From Chelonoidis abingdonii (taxonomy: Eukaryota; Chordata; Testudines; Testudinidae): a stretch of DNA of 64,000 bases. The notes beneath the pieces were generated by a model, which saw nothing but the letters and a program-made list of their open reading frames with translations, ran no database searches and had not been told where the DNA came from. Below, piece after piece: positions 9,006 through 20,661 of this stretch (its first letter is position 1; each line of letters begins with the position of its first letter). The stretch covers positions 290,630,125 to 290,694,124 of the forward strand of contig NC_133770.1 in the NCBI RefSeq assembly GCF_003597395.2, given 5' to 3'. The translations under genes were made by a program, and so were the position numbers.

Positions 9006-10185
9006 TCAATCCAAAGCAATTAGCAAAGAGCCACCTGTGAATGAAATAGATTTGCGTTTGCCATTTATATCCATTTAAGAAACAAAAGAAAACATTTGAC
9101 AGGGTTTCATTTCAAATATTATTCTACCTATGGCTTTTCCCCTATATGACACAGCTGAAGTGCCAAATAACTACAGCAGATGAGCTAAGCACGACCACCT
9201 GGGCTTGAATCCATGCTCGCTATCATTAAACATTCTGTTTCCAAGACTTTCTTACCAGATTTTTCCTAGGGCTCTTGCATAATTCTTCGCAGCCCAGCTT
9301 CTATATTTTAATGCTGAGAAACCCTGTGAGGGCCCAATCCTTCAATCCCAAAGAAGTATTCAGCACCTTCTACTCCCAATGAAATCCACAGATTTCAAGG
9401 CTCGGATCAGTACCTTGCCAGAAGTGCTCAGCACCTCAGCAGTGCAGGCACTTAGAGATGTGCACTGGGCCCAGGATTTAGGGCTCAATCCCGTAAGGAG
9501 GTGAGCACTTTGGACCCGATGCAGCAAAACCTTAAATAATTTTAAACAAGTGAAAAGTCGTGTGCTTAAGTGCTTTTCTGGATCACAGCCAGTGCTTGCA
9601 ACTTCATAGGATTGAGCCTTTGGAGCACTGGAGGCCAGGCTTTTATTTAGATGTGAGTGAACCTCAGTCATGATCAGTTTAATTCCTCCACTTCCTTACA
9701 CCTTTTGATCAAATCATCTCTTCCCCACAGGAGCCTGCAATTCTAGATGCCGTAATCCCCCCAGCCCTTTAATCTCCTGCAGCTCTCTGACAATTACGCC
9801 AACGGGTTCTCTTTACATCTCCTTTTATGTTCACCTCAGGAGCCTTTACCCTTTTTCTGCCCACCAAGGTAGCACTGTCTGCATGACTACTTTTAAACCA
9901 ATTTGACCTTTTCTTCCCATTCATGCTACTTAACACAGCTGGAGGTGAAAGAGGCTGGGGAGAAGGCTGAACAGCAGAGTAAAGCTGGGAAAAGATATTT
10001 TACTATAGGCAAAGAGGCAGTGGGAAAGGAAAGGCCAAAAGCATTTAGGAACCCATTAAGAACTGGGCACAGATACTTAAGACTCAGGAGAAACGAGAAC
10101 CTTGGCAATATGGGCTAATTTTGTGTCACAGTCAAGGAGTAAGGTATAAGATCTAGTCTTACATTATACTGTACACCTGTACAGT
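9006..10185. other. unassigned non-coding sequence
   Basis: No supported gene. 9355-9660 has a patchy look, with repeated words such as gcactta and caatccc, that may be an old SINE-like repeat. The frame at 9360-9671 (minus, 103 codons) has no recognisable domain. Confidence 0.35.
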
Positions 10186-10262
10186 CATAAATTTTAAGAC
10201 CAGAAGGGACCATGGTGATCAGTCAGACCTCCTGCAAAAACACAGATCAAGACAACCTTAGT
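10186..10262 (-). mobile_element. CR1 3' end fragment
   Basis: attttaagaccagaagggaccatgg...cagacctcctgc matches the CR1 3' end at 2.82 kb. Only about 75 bp remain. Confidence 0.65.
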
Positions 10263-12593
10263 AATGCTTAACTGCCTCATTGTTTTGGGCACAAACTAGC
10301 ATAAAAGCAAAGCACCCTTTAATATATGTGTGAGAAATCCAGAGATTGCTGGAGGTAGGTCATTCTTTCTGTCTTTATTCAAATTTTTATACTGCAGTTT
10401 GCTTGTATAATACTTTGCTCCCTTCAGAAGATGTATAGATCTAGCTAAAGAGAGAATGAATGTAGCGGCTCAGATTTCCAATGTTTCTATAATGTTGTTC
10501 GTGATATTTTAAGACGTTAAATAGTGCTGGCTCTACATTCCTGGATCTGATTTCAGGATCGGGCCCTAACTGAGTGTAAGGAAAAAGAAGCGATTTAGAT
10601 AGGTACATGAGAAAACAACTTATAACACTTCCCTCCATTCAGAAAGTCTCAGATCTAGTCACAATATTGTCTAAGTGAAAACTAGAATTTCTGTACTGCA
10701 AGAAATTCTGATTTAAACATTCGTTGTTCCAAATAAGGACAAAAAGATGAAATATTGAATTTTTTTGCAGAACAAAAAGTTCCAAAAAATATTTTCAGTT
10801 CTGAAGTGGTAAAATGTTTTGTTTCAGAATTTTCAGTCAAAATGAAATATTTCATTATTCCCAAATAAGAATATTTCATTTCAGTTTGTTGACCTTGACA
10901 GAGAGACATAAAAGGGAATGCTTTGATCTTACAGTGTTAACTTACATTTTCATAGCGGCTGAACTTTTTGGACACGCTACCACTGTGTTCCCCAGAGGGA
11001 ACAATTTCTACACACTCCCTACCCTGGCTGGCTGGGATATAGGGCTAAACTTGTTAGTTTGAGCCCTTTTCCCACTGACCCCTGAGTCGGTCTCTATTCT
11101 GCATTACAGGCATGTGCTGTACATTTACTCTTTAACGAGTTCTAAAATATTTATTGCCTAAATAGAAAATTGTTCAAAGTACTAGGAATATGCGGCTGCA
11201 GAAAATCAGTTGCAGCTTGTTGTTTTACTCCTGTCAGGCCAGTCCTTGGGCACTGAGTACGGTAAAGAAGCAAAAGAGCTTAAACCATGAGGTTTATTGA
11301 TATTAGGAAGCTGAATCCTGTTGCTCAGCCATGTTAAACTATGTTTGGGGCATCTGAGTTTGATCTTTTTTTCTTATAGAGCAGAGGGAGACTCAGGGAT
11401 CTATTTCAGGTGTTTGAAGTCACCAAATTCTTTACAAAGAGCAGAATCTGAGTTTGAAGTGTGTCACAAACTGACCCAAACTATTTTGTTTTGAGTCAGT
11501 TCAACATTAAACAGCAACTTCCTAGGGTGCCACATTTCCTCATGACAGCTATAGGTTGGGCAGCAGGTAACCCCTTTGGGCCTGTCCACATGCCCCACAA
11601 TGCACCCACAATGATATGAATCCCATGATGCACCACATGGCTCAGTCAGAGCGAAGACTTTGTTGCATCATGGTAGAGGTAATCCAGCCAGGGAGCTTGG
11701 CTGATTTGGGAGAATGGGTGGATGACATTCCCAAAACTAGAACTCCCAAGAGGCAATGCATTGCCATACGGAAACTTTAACGTTGAATTGATTTGAAATA
11801 AAAAGTTCTGCATCAGTTTAATAAGTCAATATTTTGATTTGGATCAAAATGGCCTGAAGGAAAATCTTTCATTTCAGTTCTCCCAATAGGGGCGGGGGGG
11901 AAGATTTAGACCATTTTTATTTTGTGAAAGCTGCATTTTACATGCAAAAAATCATTGTGATGCAAAGTTCCCGAGCAGCTGTAGTTGTTACTAAGGCCAG
12001 CATTGTTCTCTCTCAAGATCTTGGGCAAAAATAAACTCTGTTGTTGCTATAAATGTATAAAGCCATTTTATTTATCCCTGCATCTCTCTCCTCTCCCCTA
12101 CCTGTACCATCTATGAAAAATTAGTGCCCCCAGGAGATCCGCCTGCCTTTCCTCTGGGCTTTTCCAACGTTCATTCTAATCTTCTCTCTAGGCCTCTTTC
12201 CTTCTAGAACTCTCAGGAACATCTCCGCTTGCATCCCCAACCCTCAACGCATACACACATTGAGTTGGAAAACTGCCGAGTCTCATCCAAATGCACCTAT
12301 TTTTCTCATTGGATTGTTGGCAGCTCTGGAGGGGTTTCATCCCCATCGAGCAGACTAGAAACACTCTGTTCTAAAAGCACATTCAGTACTGGAGATTGAA
12401 GTCATCGGTTTACCACAGAATGGATGCAGCACCGGGAACTGCATTGCAAGTTCCCCTGACCCTGCCTTCACCAATATAAATAAATTTGGATTTACAGGAA
12501 CCCCTTTCTAGGTAAGTTCAATCTTCCCGCCCATTCTCTTGGCCTCTCTGTGAACACAGTCAACAACACAGACATTTGTAATGTCTGTGTAAC
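10263..12593. other. unassigned AT-rich sequence
   Basis: About 2.3 kb with no supported gene. 10720-10880 is a run of related AT-rich words (aaatatttcatt, aaatgttttgttt) with internal inverted matches, and 41.55-41.85 kb looks similar. Words like cccatgatgcac near 11.6 kb may be an old repeat. Confidence 0.4.
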
Positions 12594-12604
12594 TCATTGG
12601 TTAG

Positions 12605-12699
12605 CTTATGCTACAATAAATTTGTTAGTCTCTAAGGTGCCACAAGTACTCCTATTCTTTTGCAGATACAGACTAACATAGCTACTATTCTGAAAGCTG
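12605..12699 (+). mobile_element. Penelope-like element 3' tail
   Basis: aataaatttgttagtctctaaggtgccac...cagatacagactaacatagctactattctgaaa also occurs, reversed, at the end of the GIY-YIG-bearing element at 59.3 kb. It is flanked by a perfect 11-bp duplication, TCATTGGTTAG (12594-12604 and 12700-12710). This is therefore a strongly 5'-truncated but clean insertion. Confidence 0.75.
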
Positions 12700-12710
12700 T
12701 CATTGGTTAG

Positions 12711-13668
12711 TGTGTGTGTAATATGTCCCCCCATCTGTGCCCTATCAATGGAGAATATGGTTCTGTTACAGCCCAGCTACAGGGCTGGTCTCATTAGCTC
12801 AACCTATAGAGGTGTGTGTGTGTATCACTTTCAAGGTCCCTCCTTCATCCCCCATATGTCGGCCAAAATAAGCGCCTGTCTTTCTGTTATATGGGTGACT
12901 ACCTGTTAGCAACAAGGCAGAGATAGCCATGTTATTTCACATATCCTAGACATATGCCAGATGATGAGCATTTAGCCTTGCTAACATGGAACTGATTCTA
13001 AACTACGGACCGAGAACTAACAAGACTCCATAGCCCATTCAACCATCCTCTTAATCATCCAGTCCCCCCCTCACCCAATGCAGATATTTTAAATCTCTAG
13101 TGAGCTTCTGTGAATGGCCCCTATCTGCCAGTACGAGTGACTCCCAATGATTGACTCAAGAGGAGCAGTGAGTGCCCCTCCATCTGTATTTCCTCCATCA
13201 GGGCAACTAATTGAGTGAGCATTAATGGTCACTGAGCTCATAGCAACAAATCCCACTGTAAGGCCGCTCCCAGAAGTCGCAGTGAAATCCTCACTCAGAG
13301 GTTAGGCAATGGGAAGCAGCCAGCTATATTTAACCCCTCAGCATCTCTTGTCCTCTTTCCCTTGCTGTACATACCTCCTCGAAATAAATAGATAATAAAA
13401 CCCCAGGATTCCCCACAGGGTGCTCTTGGAAAGTCATATAACTGTTGCTCCCCAAAGGGTAAAGATTTGCTCTACCTCTGCTAATAAACGGGGAGATAGG
13501 TTATAATGAAAAAGACAGAGCCTGCTCACATTTTGCAGAATCACAAGCCACACGGATTTTAACCCACCAAACCTTTATCGTGCTAATTCCCATGGCTCAG
13601 ATCTCAGTCTCTCCATTCTTCTCCCTCCCCTTCCAGCAGGAGCCCTGCCTCTCTACTGCTCCCTTCCT
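12711..13668. other. unassigned non-coding sequence
   Basis: No gene or recognised element. Short GT run near 12812-12823. Confidence 0.4.
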
Positions 13669-13676
13669 CTCACAAC

Positions 13677-13899
13677 AGCAAGCAAGCAGGTCCTTGGGGC
13701 AGCCAACGGAAAGGAGCAGCACTTCCGGGTCTTTGGTGGCAATTTGGCGGCAGGCAGCAGGTCCTTCAATCCCTCCCGGAAGGACCTGTCACCGAATTGC
13801 CACCGAAGAATGAAGCGGTGGCGGCAGAGCTGCTGCCGATCGCAACTTTGTTTTTATTTTCCACCACTTGTGGCAGCAAAAACACTGGAGCCAGCCCTG
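13677..13899 (+). mobile_element. hAT-like MITE lacking its left terminus
   Basis: The right end reads aacactggagccagccctg, a hAT-type terminus. Perfect 8-bp duplications CTCACAAC sit at 13669-13676 and 13900-13907. The left side starts directly at agcaagcaagcagg without the expected inverted terminus, as if the end were lost during or just after integration. The right terminus resembles the visible end of the hAT at 62.5 kb. Confidence 0.7.
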
Positions 13900-14039
13900 C
13901 TCACAACATAGGAGACCCCTCTACCCAGACTGCTTAGTCACGCCCCCTTCACACTGAGCACTGCAGTGTGCACCTACCCTCTTTGCAGTGGCCCCAAGCT
14001 TCCCCTCTGCTCAGCCACCAAACTTCATTAGTGGTGTTT

Positions 14040-14130
14040 ATTTACAGAAGTGTCTAGGGATCAACTGCAAATGGGGCCCCAATTGTGCTGGTGCTGTACA
14101 CACACAGTCCCTTCTCTCGAAAGCTTACAG
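14040..14130 (-). repeat. MIR-like SINE tail fragment
   Basis: ggggccccaattgtgctggtgctgtac...cccttctctcgaaagcttacagtctaa matches the tail side of the copies at 1.25 and 8.77 kb. No core remains. Confidence 0.55.
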
Positions 14131-14135
14131 TCTAA

Positions 14136-14844
14136 ATAATCAGTATGAAGCACGGTTCCATGCCACAGCCATGAGGGACAACCTTCCGCGTGCTATGTTC
14201 TGGCCTGAAGAGAGGGTGGGAACCACAAGTAGAGGGAGATTTTAAGTGCACAAGGCAGACAGGTGTGGGTAGGGATGTCTTAGCAGCTGGGGCTCACCAC
14301 TGGAAAGAGTCCCGATCCAACTACATTTTACAGTGACCAGAATCCCTCCCTCTTGATGGAAAAGCATCCTATGGTGGAGCTAGCCAGTCACTAAGGAACG
14401 CTGCGGAATTACTCAATGTCCTAAGGGACAGATTCTACCACCATTACACGCATTTAGTGCTTTACTTTGCAGCTAGCCCCACTATCTTCAATGGGATTGC
14501 TCACAGAGTAAGGAACCGCTCAGTGTGAAGAAAGGTGGTAGAACGTAGCTCTTTATGAATAGGACTCCCAGACTTAAATATAACCATTAAATATAACAGT
14601 GCTATTGTAAAGCAGAACCGGGCAAATCTCACATCCACATCCCCAAAGGTATTCACTCCAGTTTAAAATTAATCTTCTTCCGCGGTGCTCACCCGCCTTT
14701 TGTTTCACTTGCAGCAAGTATCTGCACTACTGAGTTTCAGCCACAGAAATGCCAATGAAAAGCTAAATTTCAGACTAACAAGAGCAATTATTCACAGATA
14801 GTAAAATTTAAAGAGGCTGGTAAATGAGCGAGACAAGGACAGAG
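14136..14844. other. unassigned non-coding sequence
   Basis: Nothing supportable seen. Confidence 0.4.
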
Positions 14845-15035
14845 AGGAAGGATGGTTAGCACCCTGGTCTGGGACTCGGGAGACCGAGGTTAAATTTCCT
14901 GCTCTACCACAGATGTCCCATGTGACCTTGAGCAAGTCACTCAGCTACTCTGTGCATCAGTTTCCTTTCTGTAAAAAGGGGATAATAAAACTGCCCTCCT
15001 CCAGATGCTTTGTGGGGATAAATACATTTAATCCA
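14845..15035 (+). repeat. MIR-like SINE, plus orientation
   Basis: Reads in MIR order: gttagcaccctggtctgg (tRNA-like head), gaggttaaatttcctgctctacc (box B-like), tgtgaccttgagcaagtcac (core), then cagtttcctttctgtaaaaagggg and gggataaatacattt. No flanking duplication is evident. Confidence 0.7.
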
Positions 15036-15296
15036 TTAGATTATGAAGCAATCAGATAGCCCAATAACCAGGGCCATATAAATACCTAAGATAGGTGTCC
15101 CCTCACCATCCATAATTAGCACCATGCATGAATTACTGTATCCACATCTGTGGCGCAGATGACAGAGCAGTAAATGGAATAACTGATATATTTTATAAGG
15201 CATGGGACACTCAATGGCGATTCAGGCTCTCAAAACTCTTGCTCAGAGGTCAATATACAAGTCTGAGCAGTATCTTGGACCAAGCCCGTTTGGCCC

Positions 15297-16013
15297 TGTA
15301 ACAGGCCAGACTCACCCCTGCAGCGCCTCCTGCTGGTGACTTCCAGAAATTAGCTCAATTCAGCTCTGGAGCACCCAGTGCAGGCTGGTGATCCGTCTGT
15401 CTTCTGGTCTCTGTGTCCCTCCCTGGACCCGGTGCCCTTTTACATGGGGTGCTGCCCCCTAGCAGTAACCCCCTTCTCTCAGGGTCTCCTCTCCCCGGGG
15501 AACCCCCACCCTCTATCCCCACCTTGCCTCAGTATATATCTACTGCCAGTCATCGTCTAGCCCCACACCCTGGGGCAGACTGCAGTATCAGCCTACTCAT
15601 CACTGGCAAAGAGAGTTTGGACCTGCTGCCTTGGCCTACCGCTGGGCTGCCCTCTGCAACCCCCAGTACCTGTTAGCCCAATGCTAGGCCACAGCCTGGT
15701 GCTTTCCAGGCTAGAGCTCCCCTGCTCCTCTGCCTTTCTTCAGCCCTGCTTCACTCAGGTACCTTATGTCTAGCTCCCTGCAGCCAGGCCCATCTCACTC
15801 TACAGCTAGAGAGAGACTATTTTGGGCTTCTGGCTCACAGCCTCTTATATGGGCCAGCTGGGCCTGACTGGAGCATGGCCACAGCTGAGCCTACTTTCCC
15901 CCATCAGCCCAGGCTTCATGCCCCAGCCTAAAGGCTGCTTTCTCCAGCCACAGCCCCTTCCCAGGGCTCTTTTTAACCCCTTCAGGGCAGGAGCAGGGGT
16001 CCACCCTGCTACA
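15297..16013 (-). mobile_element. solo LTR (717 bp) with GGCCC target duplication
   Basis: Starts tgtaacagg and ends ccctgctaca, so both strands read TG...CA. Perfect 5-bp duplications GGCCC lie at 15292-15296 and 16014-16018. Read on the minus strand it contains ggttaaaaagagccctgg, a weak TATA-like site, so transcription would run leftward. There is no internal region, which indicates LTR-LTR recombination of an older retroelement. The open frames inside it have no known domain. Confidence 0.75.
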
Positions 16014-16018
16014 GGCCC

Positions 16019-17004
16019 ACATCTGTCCTCTCTCAGGACTGGGCATGCACTTGCAAATTGTGTGCGCCAGTGTAATGACAGATGAATTCAATATAAGTCC
16101 TCATCTGCCAAATGAATCTGACACTAGCCTGATTTAAAAAAAAAAAAATAGAAAAACTGATGTCCTAAGACTGTCTTTCCTAGAGGGGAAGAGACTAATA
16201 ATTGTTTTAAAGAAAACAAATTGCTTTGTCCTGTTTATCTGCTACCTGTCCCTAAATTCGTCCCCCCTTCCTGAGAGAGAGTCATAGGCTTAGCAGCTTT
16301 CTCCAGCTCTCTTCCTACTTATAATTTTCACTCATCCAATCAGGGAACAGAAACAATACTTTGTGACCAATCACAACTACTCATCAAGGCCCAAATTTCA
16401 AACACGTAGCATCAAATGCTGACCTTGAACTCTTTGTGTTCAATTCAGAAAGTAAAATAAAAATTGTGAAAAGATTAAAACAATGATGAACTCTGAGGAA
16501 ACTCAATCGGATAATGGACATTCCATGAGAGGAAAATTAAACTGAATCAATCAAGTAAATTATCTAAGAGAAATTACTATAGATAATATATACCTATATG
16601 GCTACCATTACCACAGTATTTGAATGCCTCAGACATTTCATGTATTTATTCTTGCAACAACCCTATGAGATAGGGAAGTATTATTCCAATGTTACTTACC
16701 TCAAACATACTGTCAAGTATTAAATGTTTATAGACATGGAGTCCAATCTCAAGCAGAACAACGTTAATTTTTAATTATCTGAGGTTAGCCATGGCATTTC
16801 ACAAACCATTCTCCACTTGAATTAATTCCTAATTATGTTCCAAATGTTAAATGCTTCATTATTTTATCCATTATTGAGTCTGATTTATCCTTGACATTCC
16901 TTAAATCATTTACCCATGCTTCCTTATACGCTCACTAACTACCCTTCCTCCCATAATTTTCTCTCACATACTTTCTCTCTCTCTCTCTCACACACATACA
17001 CTTT
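16019..17004. other. unassigned sequence with TC/CA microsatellite
   Basis: A-run at 16136-16149; (TC)n followed by (CA)n near 16974-17000. A stretch at 16630-16690 resembles the tail of a MIR-like SINE but is too short to call. Confidence 0.4.
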
Positions 17005-17009
17005 CCTCC

Positions 17010-17902
17010 TGTGATGGGGTGCTCCTCCCATGATGGGGTGCTTCTCCCATACCAGCACTGAAGGGGTTAAGGTGGCAGGAGAGGCCAATTAGCCTTAGGC
17101 TGAACCAGCTGGGAAGCTAAGCAGAAATGATAGCAACTAAAAATGGAGCTCACCTGGGGAGGAACAGGTAGGGCTTCTATCAGTATATCTACACAGCAAA
17201 GAAAAACCCAGGTCTTGCCCATACCAGCTGACTCGGGCTCATAGGGCTTGGGTTGCGAGGCTGTTTCATTACTGTGCAGATGTCTGGGCTGGAGTCTGGA
17301 GTCTCAGACCCTGCAGGGTTGGAGGGTATCAGGGCTCAGGGTCCAGCCATCTACACATCAGTGAAACTGCCCCATAGCCCAAGTCCCACGAACCTGACTC
17401 AGCTGGCATGGCCAGCTGCGGGTTCTTCTTTGCTGTACAGACATTCCCTATAAAGCCTAGGAGTTGAGGAGAGAAGAGGGGCGCAGTGAGGAAACTTGCA
17501 GTCACACCCCTGATACGAGCGGGGAGAGTAAGAGCCTGTTATAGGAGTATAGAAAGCAGTCCAGGAGAATAGACCTGAATGCTGGTTCAAGCGGCTCTGA
17601 ATTGGAACCCAGGGTAGGAGTATGAGCCTAGGTTCCCCTACAAGCCAGTGTGGGAATGGTGCAGTCAGCACAATGGATATGGAGACTGCCTGAAACCGCG
17701 TGGAGACAGACTCTGGTGAGACCCCTAGAAAGGGAAGACAACTGTGACTTGGCTAGAGGACTAAGACATGAAGGAGAGGCGCTGCAGCTCCCGACCAGCC
17801 CAAAGAGGGGCTGCAGAGTGAGTGACCTCCAGATGGGGAACTTATTCCCTAGACAAGCCACAAGGAGGCGCTGCTGAACAGTGAGTGGTAGACCTCCTTA
17901 CA
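17010..17902 (+). mobile_element. LTR-like repeat split by a foldback element
   Basis: Begins tgtgatggggtgctcctccc and ends gacctccttaca (TG...CA), with flanks CCTCC and CCTGC (4 of 5 identical). The two halves, 17010 to about 17179 and 17453-17902, are separated by a foldback MITE. The joint reads as gcttcta on the left and taaagcctagg on the right, a probable TATA-type promoter site. A tandem gatggggtgc duplication lies at its start. Confidence 0.55.
17180..17452. mobile_element. foldback MITE with long inverted arms
   Basis: The left arm (aacccaggtcttgcccatacc...gactcgggctcatagggcttggg) is the inverted counterpart of the right arm (cccaagtcccacgaacctgactcagctggcatggcc...gcgggttcttctttgctgtacag). 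The arms are roughly 100 bp with scattered mismatches. No transposase frame. Confidence 0.65.
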
Positions 17903-17907
17903 CCTGC

Positions 17908-18855
17908 CCAGCTGTTAAGTGTTTTCTATCAAAATATTTCCCTCCACTGCTTTATGCTGTTTATTTTACCAAAGGAAACATGTGCCCCGAGAATATCTCA
18001 TCCACAGGGTCAGTGTTCAAACTAGTCAACAACAAAAATAAAATTCCTGACATCCTCAGCATTTGTTATTAACTAGCTGAAAACATCACCCTGAGAAGTT
18101 ATATTTTCTGCTCCATTATAAGCTAACTTCTCATTTGTTACAGGACATCTCCATAAAGAGTTATCACACATAGCCAAATGAGTGCAGAAGATTATCAAGA
18201 ACAGTTCATTTTTTACCCTGCGTTTTGTTTGTAATACCTTTTCTTGGCAGATGTTATCCCTGCAGATGAATGGATGTTCTCAAATAACAAAATGAACATG
18301 GATTGACGGATGAATTGATCTGCATTTGTTAATCTACTGCCAAAGCTGCAAGCACTCTAAGTAATTAAAGTGCTTAAAAAAAGTCTCTGATCTAGACATA
18401 CTGTACGTTCAAACTCCACAATACAAGGATAAAAGCCAATTTTTCCACTTCTGCCCCGTGACTGTCTGCAATGTATGTACCAAATAATTTTAACACCATT
18501 GTATCCTTCTCAAAGTGGACTTTATTGTTACACAAGAGTACAATATTAGCCTCGAATAAATGTAAAGGCCTACATTTTCAAGAGGGATTCATGCTTTTGG
18601 CTGTCCAGTTGGGACCCCTTAAAGGGACCTGATTTTCAGAAAGTGCTGAATATCCACCCTATGAAAATCAGGCCCATTTAACAGTGTCTCAAGTTGGATA
18701 CCATACCGCTGTGCCTCAGTAGGTCCCAGCTGAGAATGCCAAATTCAGGACAGATTACTGAGAAACAGGGTAGACTTACCCCAAACTGGTGGTTATTCTA
18801 TCATTAGATTATACCAAGCCAGTAACAAAAGTGAACTTCTGTATCTCCACAATAG
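17908..18855. other. unassigned non-coding sequence
   Basis: 18560-18690 has matching halves (acctgattttcagaaag and tatgaaaatcaggcccat) like a small inverted repeat. Similar text occurs at 34.1 kb. Otherwise nothing. Confidence 0.4.
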
Positions 18856-19438
18856 TTAACAAGATGTCAAAATGCAGTCTCTTTAGGCATTCCAGCCCTT
18901 GGCTCATCACTCAAACACTAGACTTCATGATGAGTGGTTACTGAAAACCAATTTTATCAGCTATAGAGTGCTTCTAATCCCAACAGATCAGCCACTTAGC
19001 CAGGTCAATACATAACTCAGATTTTACCCAATAATCACGCTGATGCAAATCCTTCAGTAACTAAAACTAAAGGTTTAATACTATGTTTTAAAAAAACCAG
19101 AGTTATAAATGGTAAAGGAATCGTATACATACAAGTGATTGCAAAGTCTTTGTATCAGGTTTGTAGCAAAGATGGAATAAAAGAATAAACTACTAGCTTG
19201 CAAAGGTCTCTCTAGAATCACCCAAACAGATTGGGAATCATCAGGACTCCTTGTGTAGAGCGCCCGTGTTAGTAATTCAGTCCAGGGGAACGAAAACAAA
19301 AGGGAGATGTTTCAAGAGTCTTTTATATTCTCTGCCATGTGCATGGAATTTCACTGTCCCAAACAAAGACCACAGCCCCTGTTTGCGGAAAGTTACTGGC
19401 CCAAGATGGAGTCCAGGGTCACATGAGCATATTACATG
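18856..19438 (-). mobile_element. LTR-type repeat, probable
   Basis: Recognised only by general resemblance to a long dispersed reptile LTR. On the minus strand there is a tataaaag box near 19322 and an A/T-rich 3' part. Clean ends and a TSD were not found, so both boundaries are approximate. Confidence 0.35.
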
Positions 19439-19439
19439 T

Positions 19440-19880
19440 CCTTACCTATTGATCAGAATCAAATCTAAAAATGTCTTTCCACTTACTTACTTCCTCCACT
19501 TTCTGAAACAAAATGTTGCCAACAATACATTCCAAGAACTTACTGGAAAGTTTGAGATTTGCTGTTACTTTTCCAACAGATGTCTGGGTATTTAAAGCCC
19601 CCCATTACTACCAGATCTTATAGTTTTCATATTTCTGTTTTTTTGTTCTACAAATGTCTCCTCCATCACCTCTACCTGATTTGGTGGTACACAGTAGACC
19701 ACTACTGTGATGTCGCCCCTATTTTTTACCTTTTATCTTTACCCAGGGACTTTCAACTGTTCTGCCTCTCACCTCCTTCTGGACCTCAGAACAAGTATAT
19801 ACTATTCTTACTGAATGAAAGTTAAGAACTGTCAGATAAAAATGTTTGGACATATTCTGAAAAAAGAAAACCCTGATATC
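19440..19880 (-). pseudogene. CR1 endonuclease-region fragment
   Basis: On the minus strand the frame at 19719-19919 contains VESPWVKIKGKK, matching the ESLWVKIKG strand of the CR1 apurinic-type endonuclease. The adjoining nucleotide text (cacctctacctgatttggtgg, ttttacc...atctttacccagggactttcaactg) fits the same region. Both ends of the LINE are missing and stops are present. Confidence 0.65.
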
Positions 19881-20466
19881 TTTGGGGTTTAGACAAGCTT
19901 TCAATTGTTTACCAGGCATGAATTCAAAAGCCTGCTCACAGTCCCAGCCTGTAACACTAGCAATTCATCATTACAAGATGTTCTTCAAATCACTTGACAT
20001 TTAACTGGAAGTAGTTTTACCTGTTTTTTATCATACAATTTATAAAATAAAAGTCTGCTAAATAATATTGCAGGAAGAGAGTCTCAAGTTAAATTTATTA
20101 TACTCAGGAAAACGAGAGAGGCTTTGATCACTGTTAAGGAAGTCGATAAAATTTTCAGTTCAAGAAAGCATAACTGATCTACCGAAGATCTGCACCTTTG
20201 GGGAGAATTTCATTTTAAATTAATAGAGAGAATCTATACAATAGGTGCTTCTAGGTGACCAGAATATCTGTGTCCTTATTTAGGAGCCAACATATGCTCA
20301 CTCATAGGTTCCTATCTTTGGAGCTCCAAGTCTGAAAAATTAGCCCACAATTATTGGTGTTTTAGGAATACTATTGAGAGTTATAAAAATCATTAGAAGT
20401 GTGAGATGCTTTTTCTTAAAACTAGAAATATTTTAACACACCATTACATAAACATTTTATTTTCAG
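19881..20466. other. unassigned non-coding sequence
   Basis: AT-rich with nothing supportable. Confidence 0.4.
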
Positions 20467-20661
20467 GATGTGTGGAAGAAGATGCACAGTAACTATCCTG
20501 AGCAAGGTCAACGCTGCACTTGGTGCAGGAACCAGGGTGGTGAAGGAAAAGGAGGTGCTAAGCCCCAAACCACTCCTACAGTCTGCTCTAAGCGATGCTA
20601 GCTGGAGCAGTTGCCTAAGGACCATTGCATTGGCTGTGGACGGCCAGAACACAGTGTATAG
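20467..20661 (+). pseudogene. exon-like cysteine-rich frame with an internal stop
   Basis: A pyrimidine-rich tract ending ttttattttcag precedes an in-frame stretch beginning DVWKKMHSNYPEQ. It continues with paired cysteines (CTWC, CSKRC, and HCIGCGRPEH after a TAG at 20599). The Cys/His spacing could be a zinc-binding tail of a transposase or a decayed exon. I do not recognise the family, and a chance splice-like site is quite possible. Confidence 0.25.

Noticed and set aside
13580..13813. 77-codon plus frame as a gene
   Set aside because: Most of it is inside the 13.68-13.90 kb MITE and it begins in flanking sequence with no supporting signal.
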